Source: Paraphotobacterium marinum (lineage in GTDB: Bacteria > Pseudomonadota > Gammaproteobacteria > Enterobacterales > Vibrionaceae). Taken from it: a stretch of DNA of 64,000 nucleotides. The stretch is from assembly GCF_002216855.1 (NCBI RefSeq), contig NZ_CP022355.1, positions 310,001 through 374,000 of the forward strand, written 5' to 3'. Of this stretch, positions 53,651 to 64,000 are shown one piece after another; position 1 is the stretch's first letter; each line of letters begins with the position of its first letter. Position numbers and translations under genes: made by a program. The notes beneath the pieces were generated by a model, which saw only the letters and a list, made by a program, of their open reading frames with translations, had not been told where the DNA came from and did no database searches.

Positions 53651-54502
53651 ATGCAAATTGTTACTACTAAAAATGAAGTAATAAAGCTTTCCCATAAAAT
53701 ATCCTTAGCTAATCAAGTTATTGGGTTTGTCCCAACCATGGGTAATCTTCATGAAGGTCACCTTTCTCTAATAAGAGAAATTAAGCGACATTCTGATTGG
53801 GTTATATGTTCAATATTTATTAACCCAACTCAATTTAACTCACAAAAAGATTTTGAAACTTATCCTCAAACTCATCAACAAGACATTGAACTCTTAAAAA
53901 AAGAAAACATAGATGCAATATTTATGCCTTCAGCAACTGAGATGTATGGTAAAAACTTAAAGCTAAACACAAAAATTCATGTCTCTCCCCTAGCAAATCT
54001 TTTGGAGGGTGAACTAAGGCCAGGACATTTCGATGGTGTGGCAACGATAGTGAATAAACTATTCAACATAATAAAACCAAATGTTTCTATTTTTGGAGAA
54101 AAAGATTACCAACAACTATTAATCATAAAAAAAATGGTTACGGAGCTTGATTTACCTGTTCAGATCCTATCCCTACCGACAAAAAGAAATACTAATGGTT
54201 TGGCTTTATCTTCTAGAAATAACAAGTTATCAATAACCAGTTTAAAGAAGGCAGAAAATATTTTTAAAGTATTAAACTACCTTAAAACAGAAATAGTAAG
54301 TTACAATAAAAAGGATTATATTGCATTAAAGTTTGAAGCGAAGGAGCTTCTTCGAAAGCATGATATAGTTTTAGAAGAACTTTACTTTAGAGATGCAGGA
54401 AACTTAGAAGAAATAAGCATAGAAACTAATAATGTAGTTATTTTAATATCCTGTTTTTTAGAAAATGTAAGGTTAATTGATAATATTATTTTTGAAATTT
54501 AA
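53651..54502 (+). CDS. panC: Pantothenate synthetase
   Basis: ATP-dependent joining of pantoate and beta-alanine to pantothenate. It has 283 residues, the E. coli length. FVPTMGNLHEGHLSLIREIK, SIFINPTQFNSQKDF, GHFDGVATIVNKLFNI and FGEKDYQQLLIIKKMV identify it. The panB gene is missing from its usual place, so pantoate must come from elsewhere in the genome or from outside. Confidence 0.97.
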   Translation: MQIVTTKNEVIKLSHKISLANQVIGFVPTMGNLHEGHLSLIREIKRHSDWVICSIFINPTQFNSQKDFETYPQTHQQDIELLKKENIDAIFMPSATEMYGKNLKLNTKIHVSPLANLLEGELRPGHFDGVATIVNKLFNIIKPNVSIFGEKDYQQLLIIKKMVTELDLPVQILSLPTKRNTNGLALSSRNNKLSITSLKKAENIFKVLNYLKTEIVSYNKKDYIALKFEAKELLRKHDIVLEELYFRDAGNLEEISIETNNVVILISCFLENVRLIDNIIFEI

Positions 54503-54508
54503 GAAATT

Positions 54509-54540
54509 GAAGCTAAATCTATCTCTTGTGATTTAGCTTC
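54509..54540. terminator. Hairpin between convergent panC and hpt
   Basis: GAAGCTAAATC (54509-54519) pairs perfectly with GATTTAGCTTC (54530-54540) around a ten-base loop. It lies six bases after the panC stop. Neither side has a strong U tract, so it may terminate weakly in both directions or protect 3' ends. Confidence 0.55.
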
Positions 54541-54575
54541 AAAGATTATTTTAAAGCATATTAGACTAGAAAATA

Positions 54576-55100
54576 CTATTCTGTTATTTTGCCAACAAAA
54601 GGCAAATGTCGATATTTTTGATCTAAATCGAGTCCCATTCCAACCACAAATTCATCCGGTATCTCAAACCCAATGTAATCTACAGAAACTGCAATTTCTC
54701 TTCTAGAAGGCTTATCAAGTAAAGTACAAATCTTAATTGATGTTGGGTTCCTTATTGATAATATTTCTTTAACTTTAGATAAAGTATTACCAGTATCAAT
54801 AATATCTTCAATTATAATAATATCTTTACCTTTTATATCGCCATCTAAGTCCTTTAAGATTTTTACATCACCAGAACTAACGGTTCCTGCTCCATAACTT
54901 GATGCCGTAATAAAATCAATTTCATGAGGCGTTTTTATTAGCTTAGATAAATCAGACATAAACATATAGGAACCCCTTAGAAGACCAATCAAAATAAGAT
55001 TGTCACTTCCCTTATAGTGTTTATCAATTTCATTTGCTATTTCTAAAATTCTCTTGGAGATTCTATCAGAGGAAATAAATACTTCTATTTTATGATTCAT
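54576..55100 (-). CDS. hpt: Hypoxanthine phosphoribosyltransferase
   Basis: Purine salvage: converts hypoxanthine (and guanine) plus PRPP to the nucleotide. It has 174 residues. The PRPP-binding motif is [39 protein letters not shown] and [18 protein letters not shown], which includes the hypoxanthine site, are typical. Substrate preference cannot be read with certainty. Confidence 0.95.
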   Translation of the reverse strand: MNHKIEVFISSDRISKRILEIANEIDKHYKGSDNLILIGLLRGSYMFMSDLSKLIKTPHEIDFITASSYGAGTVSSGDVKILKDLDGDIKGKDIIIIEDIIDTGNTLSKVKEILSIRNPTSIKICTLLDKPSRREIAVSVDYIGFEIPDEFVVGMGLDLDQKYRHLPFVGKITE

Positions 55101-55163
55101 GTTATTCTCATATTTAAATAATTTTAATATTCAATGATAACATAAATTACACTTAAAAATAAA

Positions 55164-55195
55164 AGGTCTAATTTCAAGAATAAGAATTTAGACCT
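55164..55195 (-). terminator. Intrinsic terminator after amtB
   Basis: AGGTCTAA (55164-55171) pairs with TTAGACCT (55188-55195), with further near-pairing inward. On the minus strand it is followed by a U-rich run (plus-strand A-rich stretch at about 55154-55164). It ends the glnK-amtB transcript. Confidence 0.75.
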
Positions 55196-55210
55196 ACTTA
55201 GCCATAATTG

Positions 55211-56440
55211 TTATTTGAGGTTTATAAATTCAGGATAAGCATCTACTCCACAATCATGGGCATCCAACCCATCAATCTCTTCAGATTTACCGACTCTTAA
55301 TCCTATAGTAACTTTCAACGTGTACCAAACTATTGAGCTCACTAAAAATACCCAGGCAAATATAACGATAATTCCTAAAATTTGAGTCATCAAATTTGCA
55401 TCTGAATTAGATAACGGAACTAAGAGTAAGCCAAGTATTCCACAAGATCCATGAACAGAAATTGCACCTACAGGATCATCTAATCTTAACCGATCCAATA
55501 AGATAATACTAAATACAACTAATACACCAGCAATTAATCCAATACCCATGGCATACATAGGAGATGGTGAAGCGGGATCTGCTGTTATTGCAACTAAACC
55601 ACCTAAAGCACCATTTAAAACCATAGTTAAGTCCACTTTTTTCCATACACATTTACACAAGATAAGTGCACCGATAGCCCCTGTAGCTGCAGCTGCATTA
55701 GTATTTAAAAAAATTAGTCCTATACTTGTTGCATCACTAACAGATGCTAATGCTAATTGGGAACCTCCATTAAAACCGAACCAGCCAAACCATAATATCA
55801 ATGTTCCTATTGTAGCAAGGGGCATGTTAGAACCTGGTATAGGATTTATCTCTCCATTTTTTCCATATTTACCCTCTCTTGCACCGAGAAAAATAACACC
55901 AGCTAATGCAGCAGCAGCTCCAGCCAAATGAACAATTCCCGAACCAGCGAAATCAACGTATCCCATTTTAGATAAAAATCCACCTCCCCACGTCCAATAA
56001 CCTTCTATAGGATATATGAAAGAGGTTAAAATTACTGAAAAAATTAAAAATGGCCACAACTTCATTCTTTCTGCAACAGCACCTGAAACCACTGACATTG
56101 CTGTTGCTGCAAATACGACTTGAAAGAAGAAGTCTGCAGTTAATGCATGAGTAGCATCAGCGGATTGTTCTCCGATAAGAAATCCAAAGGTTGGTAAAAT
56201 ACCCCCCTCTGAATTACTTACATACATGATATTATAACCGATTATCAAAAAACAAGTACATGCAATAGCGTATAAACAGACATTCTTGGTTAATATCTCA
56301 GTAGTATTTTTTGTCCTTACCATTCCTGCTTCAAGCATTGCAAATCCAGCAGCCATCCACATAACTAAAGCACCTGAGATCAATAAAAAAAATGTATTAA
56401 TCGCAAACTTTAAACCATTTATATCTAATGTTATATCCAT
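55211..56440 (-). CDS. amtB: Ammonium transporter AmtB
   Basis: Trimeric ammonium channel. It has 409 residues and about 11 membrane segments. The twin pore histidines lie in GSGIVHLAGAAAALAG and ISVHGSCGILGLLLVP; GYWTWGGGFLSKMGYVDFAG and FGWFGFNGGSQLAL are also typical. The N-terminus is short and may act as the first membrane anchor. It is 32 bases after glnK, the standard pair. Confidence 0.97.
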   Translation of the reverse strand: MDITLDINGLKFAINTFFLLISGALVMWMAAGFAMLEAGMVRTKNTTEILTKNVCLYAIACTCFLIIGYNIMYVSNSEGGILPTFGFLIGEQSADATHALTADFFFQVVFAATAMSVVSGAVAERMKLWPFLIFSVILTSFIYPIEGYWTWGGGFLSKMGYVDFAGSGIVHLAGAAAALAGVIFLGAREGKYGKNGEINPIPGSNMPLATIGTLILWFGWFGFNGGSQLALASVSDATSIGLIFLNTNAAAATGAIGALILCKCVWKKVDLTMVLNGALGGLVAITADPASPSPMYAMGIGLIAGVLVVFSIILLDRLRLDDPVGAISVHGSCGILGLLLVPLSNSDANLMTQILGIIVIFAWVFLVSSIVWYTLKVTIGLRVGKSEEIDGLDAHDCGVDAYPEFINLK

Positions 56441-56472
56441 AATTTACCTCTTAAGTTTAAATTAACTTATAA

Positions 56473-56874
<402 letters not shown>

Positions 56875-56972
56875 TCAATAAAATCAGTATGTTAATTTAA
56901 TAAAAGGTTTTTTTTTGGAGTTCTTGATCAATGATGAAGCATATCTGCACCAAAGGCGCTCAAAGAAGTAAA

Positions 56973-57003
56973 AAAAAGCACTCTTTACGAAAGAGTGCTT
57001 TTT
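56973..57003 (-). terminator. Intrinsic terminator after acnB
   Basis: AAAGCACTCTTT (56975-56986) pairs perfectly with AAAGAGTGCTTT (56990-57001) around a three-base loop. On the minus strand seven or more U follow (plus-strand A run at 56971-56977). A T run on the other side makes it potentially bidirectional. It separates acnB from glnK. Confidence 0.93.
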
Positions 57004-57019
57004 ATGTAATTGGAAATAT

Positions 57020-59613
57020 TTAAATTTCTTTTACAACAATTTTATCTGCCTTTTGTGTATAAAAGTCCATTTTATCAAAATTTAAATACCTAAATGTATC
57101 AGCAGCAGTTGGTTCAATTTGTTCCATATATTCTAAGTATTCTTCTTTAGTAGGAATTTTGCCATAAATTGCACCAACAGCCGATAGCTCTGCTGAGGCT
57201 AAATAAACATTTGCACCAGCACCTAAACGGTTCGGGAAATTTCTAGTTGACGTAGACATAACGGTAGAATTATCAGCCACTCTCGCTTGGTTACCCATAC
57301 ATAAAGAACAACCAGGGGTTTCGATTCTAGCTCCTAGCCTACCATAAATATTATAATAGCCTTCTTCAGTTAATTGATCTCTATCCATCTTAGTAGGCGG
57401 GGCTATCCATAAACGTGTTTTCAATGCACTATTGTATTTATCTAAAAGTTTTCCTGCTGCTCTAAAATGACCGATATTAGTCATACATGAACCAATGAAC
57501 ACTTCATCAATCTTTTCACCTTGAACTTCAGAAAGTAACCTTGCATCATCGGGATCATTAGGAGCACATAAAATTGGTTCTTTGATTTCATTCATATCTA
57601 TTTCTAAAATATGAGCATACTCAGCATCTTTATCTGCAGACAATAAGCTTGGGTTATCAAGCCATTCTTCCATAGCTATAATTCTTCTTTTAATTGTCCT
57701 TTCATCTCCATAACCTTCAGATAACATCCACTTAAGCATGACAATGTTTGAACTGAGATACTCGCGAATAGAAGTTTCTGATAACTTCACAGTACAACCT
57801 GCTGAACTTCTTTCCGCTGAAGCATCTGAAAGCTCAAAAGCCTGCTCAACTGTTAAATGCTCAAGACCTTCTATCTCTAATATTCTACCTGAAAATTCAT
57901 TAATTTTGCCTTCCTTTTCAACTGTCAATAAACCATTTTTTATACCGTAATATGGTATTGAGTGTACTAAGTCTCTCAGGGTAATTCCTTTTTGAAGCTT
58001 ACCTTTAAATTTAACCAGTACTGATTCAGGCATATCAAGAGGCATGACTCCAGTAGCTGCTGCAAAAGCAACTAAACCTGAACCTGCTGGAAAGGATATC
58101 CCTAAAGGGAATCTTGTGTGAGAATCACCTCCAGTGCCAACTGTATCAGGCAACAACATACGATTTAACCAAGAATGTATAACTCCATCTCCTGGACGCA
58201 GAGATATCCCCCCCTATTCATTATAAAATCAGGTAACGTATGCTGATTTTGAATATCTATTGGTTTTGGGTAAGCCGAAGTGTGACAAAAAGATTGCATT
58301 ACTAAATCAGCAGAAAAGCCAAGACACGCCAAGTCTTTGAGTTCATCCCTTGTCATCGGGCCAGTGGTGTCCTGAGAACCAACAGTTGTCATTTTGGGTT
58401 GACAGAATGTACCAGGTCTTATTCCTTCAACACCACATGCTTTACCAACCATTTTTTGTGCAAGTGTATACCCTGCATTACTATTATCTTTTTCAAAATC
58501 TTTTTCGAATAATTCAGATTCTTCTAATTTAAGACTACTTCTTGCTTTGCTTGTTAAATCTTTACCAATAATAAGTGGAATTCGACCACCCGCTTGAACC
58601 TCGTCAAAAAGTACTTTTGATTTTAATGAAAATTTAGATACAGTTTCTCCAGTTTCTTTATTCTTTACAATACCTTCATAGGGATACAAATCTATTACAT
58701 CACCCATATTTAATTTGGACACATCCAATTCAAGAGGAAGCGCACCTGAGTCTTCCATCGTATTGTAAAATATTGGAGCAATTTTACCTCCAAAAACAAA
58801 ACCACCACTTTTTTTGTTTGGAACATTAGGTATATCATCACCCATAAACCATAAAACAGAATTTGTTGCTGACTTTCTTGATGAACCTGTTCCAACGACA
58901 TCACCAACATAAACTAGCTGATGGCCTTTATTTTGTAAATTTTCTATTTGTTTGATAGGACCAACTTCACCAACTAAATCAGGTTCAATTCCATCTCTTT
59001 TATTTTTTAACATTGCTAAGGCATGAAGGGGTATATCAGGTCGAGACCACGCATCTTGAGCTGGGGAAAGATCATCTGTATTTGTTTCACCTGTTACTTT
59101 AAATACAGTTAGCGTAACCGTTTCAGGTAATTTCTTTTTACTAGTAAACCATTCTGCATTTGACCATGACTCCATAACTTCTTGAGCATGTTGATTTCCT
59201 TTTTTTGCTTTGTCCTCAACGTCATAGAATCTATCAAACATTAAAATAATATGCTTTAATTGATCAGCTGCCTGTTTACCTAATTTATTATCATCTAATA
59301 GGTCAATAAGAGGCTCAATATTGTAACCACCCTGCATCGTACCAAGAAGCTGAATCGCTTTATCTTTAGAGACATAGGGAGATGTAACTTCTCCTTTTGC
59401 GATAGCCGCTAAGAACCCTGCTTTAATATAAGCTGCTTCGTCTACCCCAGGTGGTATTCTATTTTCCAATAGATCTAGTAGTAACTTTTCATCAGTTGTA
59501 TTATCTTGCTTTAATAGTTCAATTAAAGAAGCTGTTTGCTCTGCAGAAAGTGGTTTAGGAACTATTCCTTTTTTTAATCTTTCAGCTACATGTGCTTTAT
59601 ATTCTTCCAACAT
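57020..59613 (-). CDS. acnB: Aconitate hydratase B, one apparent frameshift
   Basis: Fe-S enzyme converting citrate to isocitrate in the TCA cycle. The N-terminal HEAT-like and swivel domains and [20 protein letters not shown] are in one frame, which breaks at a C7 run on the plus strand (58208-58214). One added base gives [20 protein letters not shown], joining to [19 protein letters not shown]. Cluster cysteines lie in [15 protein letters not shown] and [15 protein letters not shown]. Restored length is about 864 residues, matching E. coli 865. This is the only G/C homopolymer among the breaks. Confidence 0.95.
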
Positions 59614-59787
59614 AAATCAATTCCTCGTCCGCTATTTTAGTTTTAATTAGAAATAACAATTTCTGAAATTTTATAAATAATACTATAAAAAAAAATAACT
59701 GTGTATCTTAAGTTTTACAATCATAAATAACAATAATGAAACAGTGACATTAATCAAAGATAAAATACATTATATTTAATGGGCAAT

Positions 59788-59814
59788 AAAAAAGGCAGTT
59801 TTAACTGCCTTTTT
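59788..59814 (-). terminator. Intrinsic terminator after lpdA
   Basis: AGGCAGTT (59793-59800) pairs with AACTGCCT (59803-59810), extended by A/T pairs, with a two-base loop. The U run on the minus strand comes from the A run at 59788-59793. The rest of the 263-base gap between acnB and lpdA is AT-rich and must hold the acnB promoter; I see no clear hexamers. Confidence 0.88.
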
Positions 59815-59876
59815 AAAATTGATTTTCTTGAAAAGAACTAAAACATTATTTTTTCGACTTTAATCAAAAACAAAAT

Positions 59877-61301
59877 TTACTTTTTTTTAGCTTTTGCATT
59901 TGGAAGGTCAGTAATTGATCCTTCATAGACTTCTGCTGCTAAGCCAACTGACTCATGAAGAGTTGGATGAGCATGAATTGTCAAAGCAAGATCTTCAGCA
60001 TCACAGCCCATTTCGATAGCTAATCCAATTTCACCTAGAAGCTCTCCAGCATTTGAACCTACTACAGCACCACCAATAACTCTATTACTATTTTTATCGA
60101 AAATTAACTTAGTCATCCCATCAGAGCAGTCCGAAGCTATTGCCCTTCCTGACGCAGCCCATGGAAAAATAGCGACTTCATAATTTACTTTATTTTCTTT
60201 CGCTTCTTTTTCTGTTTGACCAACCCATGCAACTTCTGGCTCAGTGTATGCAATTGAGGGTATAACTTTCGGGTCAAAGTAATGTTTCTTCCCAGAAATA
60301 ACTTCTGCTGCAACATGTCCTTCATGAACACCTTTATGAGCAAGCATAGGGTTACCAACAATATCCCCAATAGCATAAATATTTGGAACATTAGTTTTCA
60401 TCTGTTTATCAACATTAATAAAACCTCTATCGTCCACAGTTACACCGGCTTTCTCTGCTCCAATTAATTTCCCATTAGGCTTTCTTCCAATAGCAACAAG
60501 AACTGCATCATATCTTTGAGCATCGGAAGGAGCTTTCTTACCTTCCATAGAAACATAGATTCCATCTTCTTTTGCTTCAACAGAAGTGACTTTAGTTTCC
60601 AACATAACATTAAGTTTTTTACTAATTTTCTTAGTAAAAACTTTAATAATATCTTTATCAGCAGCAGGAATAAGTTGATCAAACATCTCCACAACATCAA
60701 CTTTAGAACCTAATGAATGGTATACAGTACCCATTTCAAGACCAATAATACCTCCACCCATAATCAACAACTTCTCAGGAACTTCTTTTAAAGCCAAAGC
60801 ATCAGTTGAGTCCCAAACTCTTGGGTCATCGTGTGGAATAAAAGGAAGTGTTACTGGAGTTGAGCCGGCTGCAATTATGGCATCTTTAAAGTTTATTGTT
60901 GTTTTTTCTTCACCAATTACTTCAAGGGAATTTGAACTTGTAAATGTTCCAGTTCCATTAACCACTTTTACTTTGCGCATTTTGGCCATTCCAGCCAAAC
61001 CACCAGTTAATTGTCCAACAACTTGTTTTTCTTTCCAGCTTCTAATTTTATCCAAATCGATTTCAGGACTCCCAAATGTAACTCCATGCGAGCCTAAGGC
61101 TTTTGCTTCTTCAATTACCTTTGAAACATGTAATAAAGCTTTAGATGGTATACAACCAACATTTAAGCAGACCCCACCTAAAGTGTTATATTTTTCAACT
61201 AAAACAGTATCTAAGCCTAAATCAGCACATCTAAATGCTGCTGAATAACCACCAGGACCTGAACCTAAAACTACCACTTGTGCATTTATTTCTTTACTCA
61301 T
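59877..61301 (-). CDS. lpdA: Dihydrolipoyl dehydrogenase (E3)
   Basis: Reoxidises dihydrolipoamide for the pyruvate and 2-oxoglutarate dehydrogenase complexes. I start at the ATG at 61301 (474 residues, the E. coli length), with GAAAGAGAC before it. FAD site VVVLGSGPGGYSAAFRCADL, redox disulfide GGVCLNVGCIPSKALL, NAD site LLIMGGGIIGLEMG and the C-terminal His-Glu pair in LTIHAHPTLHESVGLAAE are all present. It lies 45 bases after aceF. Confidence 0.97.
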   Translation of the reverse strand: MSKEINAQVVVLGSGPGGYSAAFRCADLGLDTVLVEKYNTLGGVCLNVGCIPSKALLHVSKVIEEAKALGSHGVTFGSPEIDLDKIRSWKEKQVVGQLTGGLAGMAKMRKVKVVNGTGTFTSSNSLEVIGEEKTTINFKDAIIAAGSTPVTLPFIPHDDPRVWDSTDALALKEVPEKLLIMGGGIIGLEMGTVYHSLGSKVDVVEMFDQLIPAADKDIIKVFTKKISKKLNVMLETKVTSVEAKEDGIYVSMEGKKAPSDAQRYDAVLVAIGRKPNGKLIGAEKAGVTVDDRGFINVDKQMKTNVPNIYAIGDIVGNPMLAHKGVHEGHVAAEVISGKKHYFDPKVIPSIAYTEPEVAWVGQTEKEAKENKVNYEVAIFPWAASGRAIASDCSDGMTKLIFDKNSNRVIGGAVVGSNAGELLGEIGLAIEMGCDAEDLALTIHAHPTLHESVGLAAEVYEGSITDLPNAKAKKK

Positions 61302-61346
61302 AATTGTCTCTTTCCATTTATCTTTATACAAAATTAGTTATGTAAA

Positions 61347-63194
61347 TTACATAACTAAATTTCTAATATCTGATAAAGATTTATTTAAAAACGTAATAAA
61401 TCTTGCACCTTCAGCACCGTCAATAACTCTATGGTCATAAGATAGAGATAAAGGTAACATCAATCTTGCATCAAAATCTTTCCCATTCCAAACCGGCTTC
61501 ATCTCTGACTTTGAAACTCCTAATATACCAACTTCAGGAGCATTCACTATTGGAGTAAAGGCTGTGCCACCAATACCACCAAGACTGGAAATTGTAAAGC
61601 AACCTCCTTGCATGTCAGATGATGTGAGTTTTCCTGCACGTGCTTTTTTGGAAATTTCCATTAATTCAGAAGATAACTCAATAATACCTTTTTTATTAAC
61701 ATCTTTAAAAACTGGTACTACTAACCCATTAGGTGTATCTACTGCGACACCAACATTTACGTATTTCTTCATTATTAAATGTTCGCCATCGTCAGATAGA
61801 GACGAATTAAAAGATGGATATTCCTCAAGTGCTTTAGCAACAGCTTTCATAATAAATACTAAAGGCGTAATTTTGACTGCTCCTTCTTTTTTCTTAGCTT
61901 GAAGTGCATTTTGCTCTTTTCTAAAAGCTTCTAAAGAAGTGATGTCTGCATTATCCCATTGTGTCACATGCGGTATCATAACCCAATTACGATGAAGATT
62001 TGCCCCTGATATTTTCTTAATTCTTGATAATGGCTTAGTTTCAGTGTCACCAAATTTATTAAAATCAACTTTTGGCCAAGGAAGTAAACCTAACTCTGAA
62101 CCATTTGCACCACTACCTGATTCTAGTTTCTGTACAGCTCCTTTTACATAATTTTGCACATCTTCTTTGGTAATCCTGTTTTTTCTACCCGTAGCCTTTA
62201 CTTTACTTAAGTTGATTCCAAACTCTCTAGCCAACCTTCTGACAACTGGAGAAGCATGAACATAAGCATCATTTTCCTGAAAATCATTACTTGATGAAGG
62301 TGTGCTTTGTTTTTCTTTCGAGACAGTTTTTTCACTTTTAACAGCCTCTGAAGCATTGCTTTTTTCAGCTGAATTAGATGATGAACCTTCAACCTCAAAC
62401 TTCATAATTAGAGAGCCGGTAGAAACTTTGTCGCCTTCTTTTATGAGAATGTTAGTAACTTTTCCTTTAACTGGAGCCGGGACTTCCATGGAAGCTTTAT
62501 CACCTTCAACCGTGATTAAAGATTGTTCCTCATCAACAGTATCGCCAACTGAAACCATGACATCAGTGACTTCAACTTCATCTCCTCCAATATCAGGCAC
62601 GTTAACATCAATTTCTACAGAAGAAGCATTGTTTTCTGAAACAGAATTTTTATCTGTATCTTCAACATTATTTGAATTAACTGAAAAAAACATAATCAAA
62701 GAACCAGTGTTAACTTTATCCCCAACATTAATTTTGATGTCAGATACTACGCCAGCAACTGGGGCAGGAACTTCCATGGAAGCTTTATCACCTTCAACCG
62801 TGATTAAAGACTGTTCTTCATTTACAGAGTCTCCAATAGAAACCATGATTTCAGTTACTTCAACTTCATCTCCACCAATATCGGGCACATGAATTTCAAC
62901 TAAACTTGAGCTGTTTGTATCAACTTCAGTAGCTTCATTTTTCTTTGTGTTAACATCTACAGATTCATCAGCAAAATACATAATTAAAGAACCCGTCTCA
63001 ACCTTATCGCCTTCTTTAATAAGAATTTCTTTAATCGTACCTGCTTGAGGTGATGGTACTTCCATTGAAGCTTTATCACCTTCAACAGTTATTAAAGACT
63101 GATCTTCGGTAACCACATCTCCTGCTTTAACCATAATTTCAGTTACTTCTACTTCATCAGCACCAATATCTGGAACTTTTATTTCAATAGCCAT
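61347..63194 (-). CDS. aceF: Pyruvate dehydrogenase E2 (dihydrolipoyl acetyltransferase) with three lipoyl domains
   Basis: Core of the pyruvate dehydrogenase complex, 615 residues. Three N-terminal lipoyl domains carry [10 protein letters not shown], with lipoyl lysines at about residues 41, 137 and 233, joined by Ser/Asn/Glu-rich linkers. A subunit-binding domain follows (about 310-350, [19 protein letters not shown]), then the catalytic domain with [18 protein letters not shown] (active His) near the end. Three lipoyl domains match E. coli AceF. Domains two and three share long identical DNA. It lies 15 bases after aceE. Confidence 0.97.
   Translation of the reverse strand: MAIEIKVPDIGADEVEVTEIMVKAGDVVTEDQSLITVEGDKASMEVPSPQAGTIKEILIKEGDKVETGSLIMYFADESVDVNTKKNEATEVDTNSSSLVEIHVPDIGGDEVEVTEIMVSIGDSVNEEQSLITVEGDKASMEVPAPVAGVVSDIKINVGDKVNTGSLIMFFSVNSNNVEDTDKNSVSENNASSVEIDVNVPDIGGDEVEVTDVMVSVGDTVDEEQSLITVEGDKASMEVPAPVKGKVTNILIKEGDKVSTGSLIMKFEVEGSSSNSAEKSNASEAVKSEKTVSKEKQSTPSSSNDFQENDAYVHASPVVRRLAREFGINLSKVKATGRKNRITKEDVQNYVKGAVQKLESGSGANGSELGLLPWPKVDFNKFGDTETKPLSRIKKISGANLHRNWVMIPHVTQWDNADITSLEAFRKEQNALQAKKKEGAVKITPLVFIMKAVAKALEEYPSFNSSLSDDGEHLIMKKYVNVGVAVDTPNGLVVPVFKDVNKKGIIELSSELMEISKKARAGKLTSSDMQGGCFTISSLGGIGGTAFTPIVNAPEVGILGVSKSEMKPVWNGKDFDARLMLPLSLSYDHRVIDGAEGARFITFLNKSLSDIRNLVM
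62482..62810. repeat. 41-bp direct repeat inside aceF
   Basis: The 41 bases at 62482-62522 recur exactly at 62770-62810, 288 bases apart. They encode the lipoylation motif of domains three and two. The first domain has a diverged copy near 63058-63098. This reflects domain duplication with recent homogenisation or strong constraint, and could mislead assembly. Confidence 0.85.
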
Positions 63195-63209
63195 TTCCTA
63201 ATTTGCCTC

Positions 63210-64000
63210 TTACGCGTTTAATGGATTAATTTTATTTGTATCTATATTTAGTTCTTTAATAACATCAGCCAATTTAGTAGAGTCAAATTGACCTGTCTTT
63301 GCTAACTCTGTTAAAGTTGCCAACACAATATAATTTGCATTTACTTCAAAGTGTCTTCTTAAATTTTCTCTACTATCCGAACGTCCAAAACCATCAGTAC
63401 CTAAAACTTTATAATTCGCAGAAGGAACAAAGGCTCTAATCTGATCTGAGTGATTTTTCATATAGTCAGTAGCTGCGATAGTTGTTAGGTTATCTAACTG
63501 AGTTGCAACATAACTTAATCTTGCAGCATCTGGGTTTAACATATTAAAACGTTCAGTATCCTGACCTTCTCTTGCTAACTCATTGAATGATGTAACTGAG
63601 AATATATCAGAGGCAATATTCCATTTTTCTTTTAAGATATCTGCTGCTTTGAGAACTTCCATAAAAATTGTACCTGCACCTAAAAGTTGAACTTTTGGTC
63701 CTGTGGCATCAACCGTTTTAAATTTATACATTCCTTTACGAATACCATCCTCGCAGCCTTCTGGCATCTGAGGCATGTGGTAGTTTTCATTCATCAATGT
63801 TAGGTAATAATATACATTTTCTTGCTTCTCTCCATACATCCTTCTAATACCGTCTTGAAGAATAACAGCAACTTCATAAGCAAAAGTCGGATCGTAAGCA
63901 ATGCAATTAGGAATAGTATTTGCTAAAACATGACTATGACCATCTTCATGTTGCAATCCTTCTCCATTAAGAGTAGTTCTACCAGCTGTCGCTCCAAGTA
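63210..64000 (-). CDS. aceE: Pyruvate dehydrogenase E1, C-terminal part; 5' end beyond window
   Basis: Thiamine-diphosphate E1 of the pyruvate dehydrogenase complex. About 263 C-terminal residues are in the window, beginning LGATAGRTTLNGEGLQHEDG and continuing through NVYYYLTLMNENYHMPQMPE, FSVTSFNELAREG and GTDGFGRSDSRENLRRHF. These match the homodimeric AceE of gammaproteobacteria, not the two-chain E1. The open frame runs off base 64000. It heads aceE-aceF-lpdA. Confidence 0.96.
   Translation of the reverse strand, partial: LGATAGRTTLNGEGLQHEDGHSHVLANTIPNCIAYDPTFAYEVAVILQDGIRRMYGEKQENVYYYLTLMNENYHMPQMPEGCEDGIRKGMYKFKTVDATGPKVQLLGAGTIFMEVLKAADILKEKWNIASDIFSVTSFNELAREGQDTERFNMLNPDAARLSYVATQLDNLTTIAATDYMKNHSDQIRAFVPSANYKVLGTDGFGRSDSRENLRRHFEVNANYIVLATLTELAKTGQFDSTKLADVIKELNIDTNKINPLNA

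Noticed and set aside
55548..55931. Open frame of about 127 codons opposite amtB
   Set aside because: Antisense shadow of membrane-segment coding sequence, rich in Ala and Pro, with no recognisable domain.
60877..61248. Open frame of about 123 codons opposite lpdA
   Set aside because: Antisense to a well-conserved gene, with atypical composition and no independent support.
62302..62892. Long open frame opposite aceF on the plus strand (about 196 codons)
   Set aside because: It is the mirror of the repeated lipoyl domains; its Ser/Thr-rich translation has no ribosome site or family resemblance.

Overview
This window is an ordinary stretch of core chromosome from an AT-rich gammaproteobacterium. 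Almost every gene is a recognisable gammaproteobacterial housekeeping gene, and long runs keep the neighbourhood known from E. coli: recA-pncC, mutS|rpoS, pcm-truD-ispF-ispD-ftsB-eno-pyrG, relA|barA, acpS-pdxJ-recO-era-rnc-lepA, rseB-rseA-rpoE|nadB, sdhE|ygfZ, ubiI-ubiH-ygfB|zapA-6S RNA-fau, mscS-fba-pgk-tkt, metK-rsmE-gshB-ruvX-yggS-yggT-rdgB-hemW, mutY-yggX, dksA-gluQ-pcnB-folK-panC, amtB-glnK and acnB / aceE-aceF-lpd. Tight spacing, many 1-20 nt overlaps, and clusters lacking usual members (recX, surE, nlpD, lepB, rseC, pepP, gap/epd, panB) suggest a compact or partly streamlined genome. I cannot assign a genus. I see no phage, insertion sequence, CRISPR array, toxin-antitoxin pair or defence island.

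Layout. 1-16 kb: alaS (cut by the window edge), DNA repair (recA with a LexA box, mutS), stationary-phase sigma factor rpoS, protein repair (pcm), isoprenoid genes, enolase, CTP synthase and the (p)ppGpp synthetase relA, mostly on the minus strand. 16-26 kb: the hybrid sensor kinase barA, then the acpS-to-lepA translation/RNA cluster and the sigma-E envelope-stress operon with a candidate self-activated promoter. 26-36 kb: nadB, flavoprotein helpers (sdhE, ygfZ), two unrecognised small proteins, the ubiquinone hydroxylases, zapA, 6S RNA, fau, rpiA and serA. 36-50 kb: mscS, a sugar-phosphate cluster, metK behind two tandem MetJ-like boxes, a co-directional run of small housekeeping genes, and mutY-yggX. 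50-64 kb: four tRNAs (two tRNA-Phe), dksA to panC, hpt, the nitrogen-sensing glnK-amtB pair behind a sigma-54 promoter, aconitase B, and the pyruvate dehydrogenase operon running off the right edge.

The most striking pattern is that 12 genes carry 14 apparent single-base deletions. Each is repaired by adding one base, almost always in an A/T homopolymer (one in a run of seven C). Conserved residues continue on both sides. This looks like systematic homopolymer under-calling rather than gene decay, although slippage-tolerated poly(A) tracts, as described in some AT-rich insect endosymbionts, are an alternative. These genes are therefore annotated as single loci with a frameshift.

Regulatory sites readable from the sequence include a LexA box (recA), a sigma-E promoter (rpoE), MetJ boxes (metK), a sigma-54 promoter (glnK-amtB), sigma-70 promoters for the tRNA cluster and dksA, several intrinsic terminators, a hairpin that could hide the ribosome binding site of an unrecognised ribbon-helix-helix-like gene, and a perfect 24-bp palindrome before a small unknown gene. 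I found no convincing undescribed multi-gene system; the best novelty candidates are these two small genes with their cis-elements.
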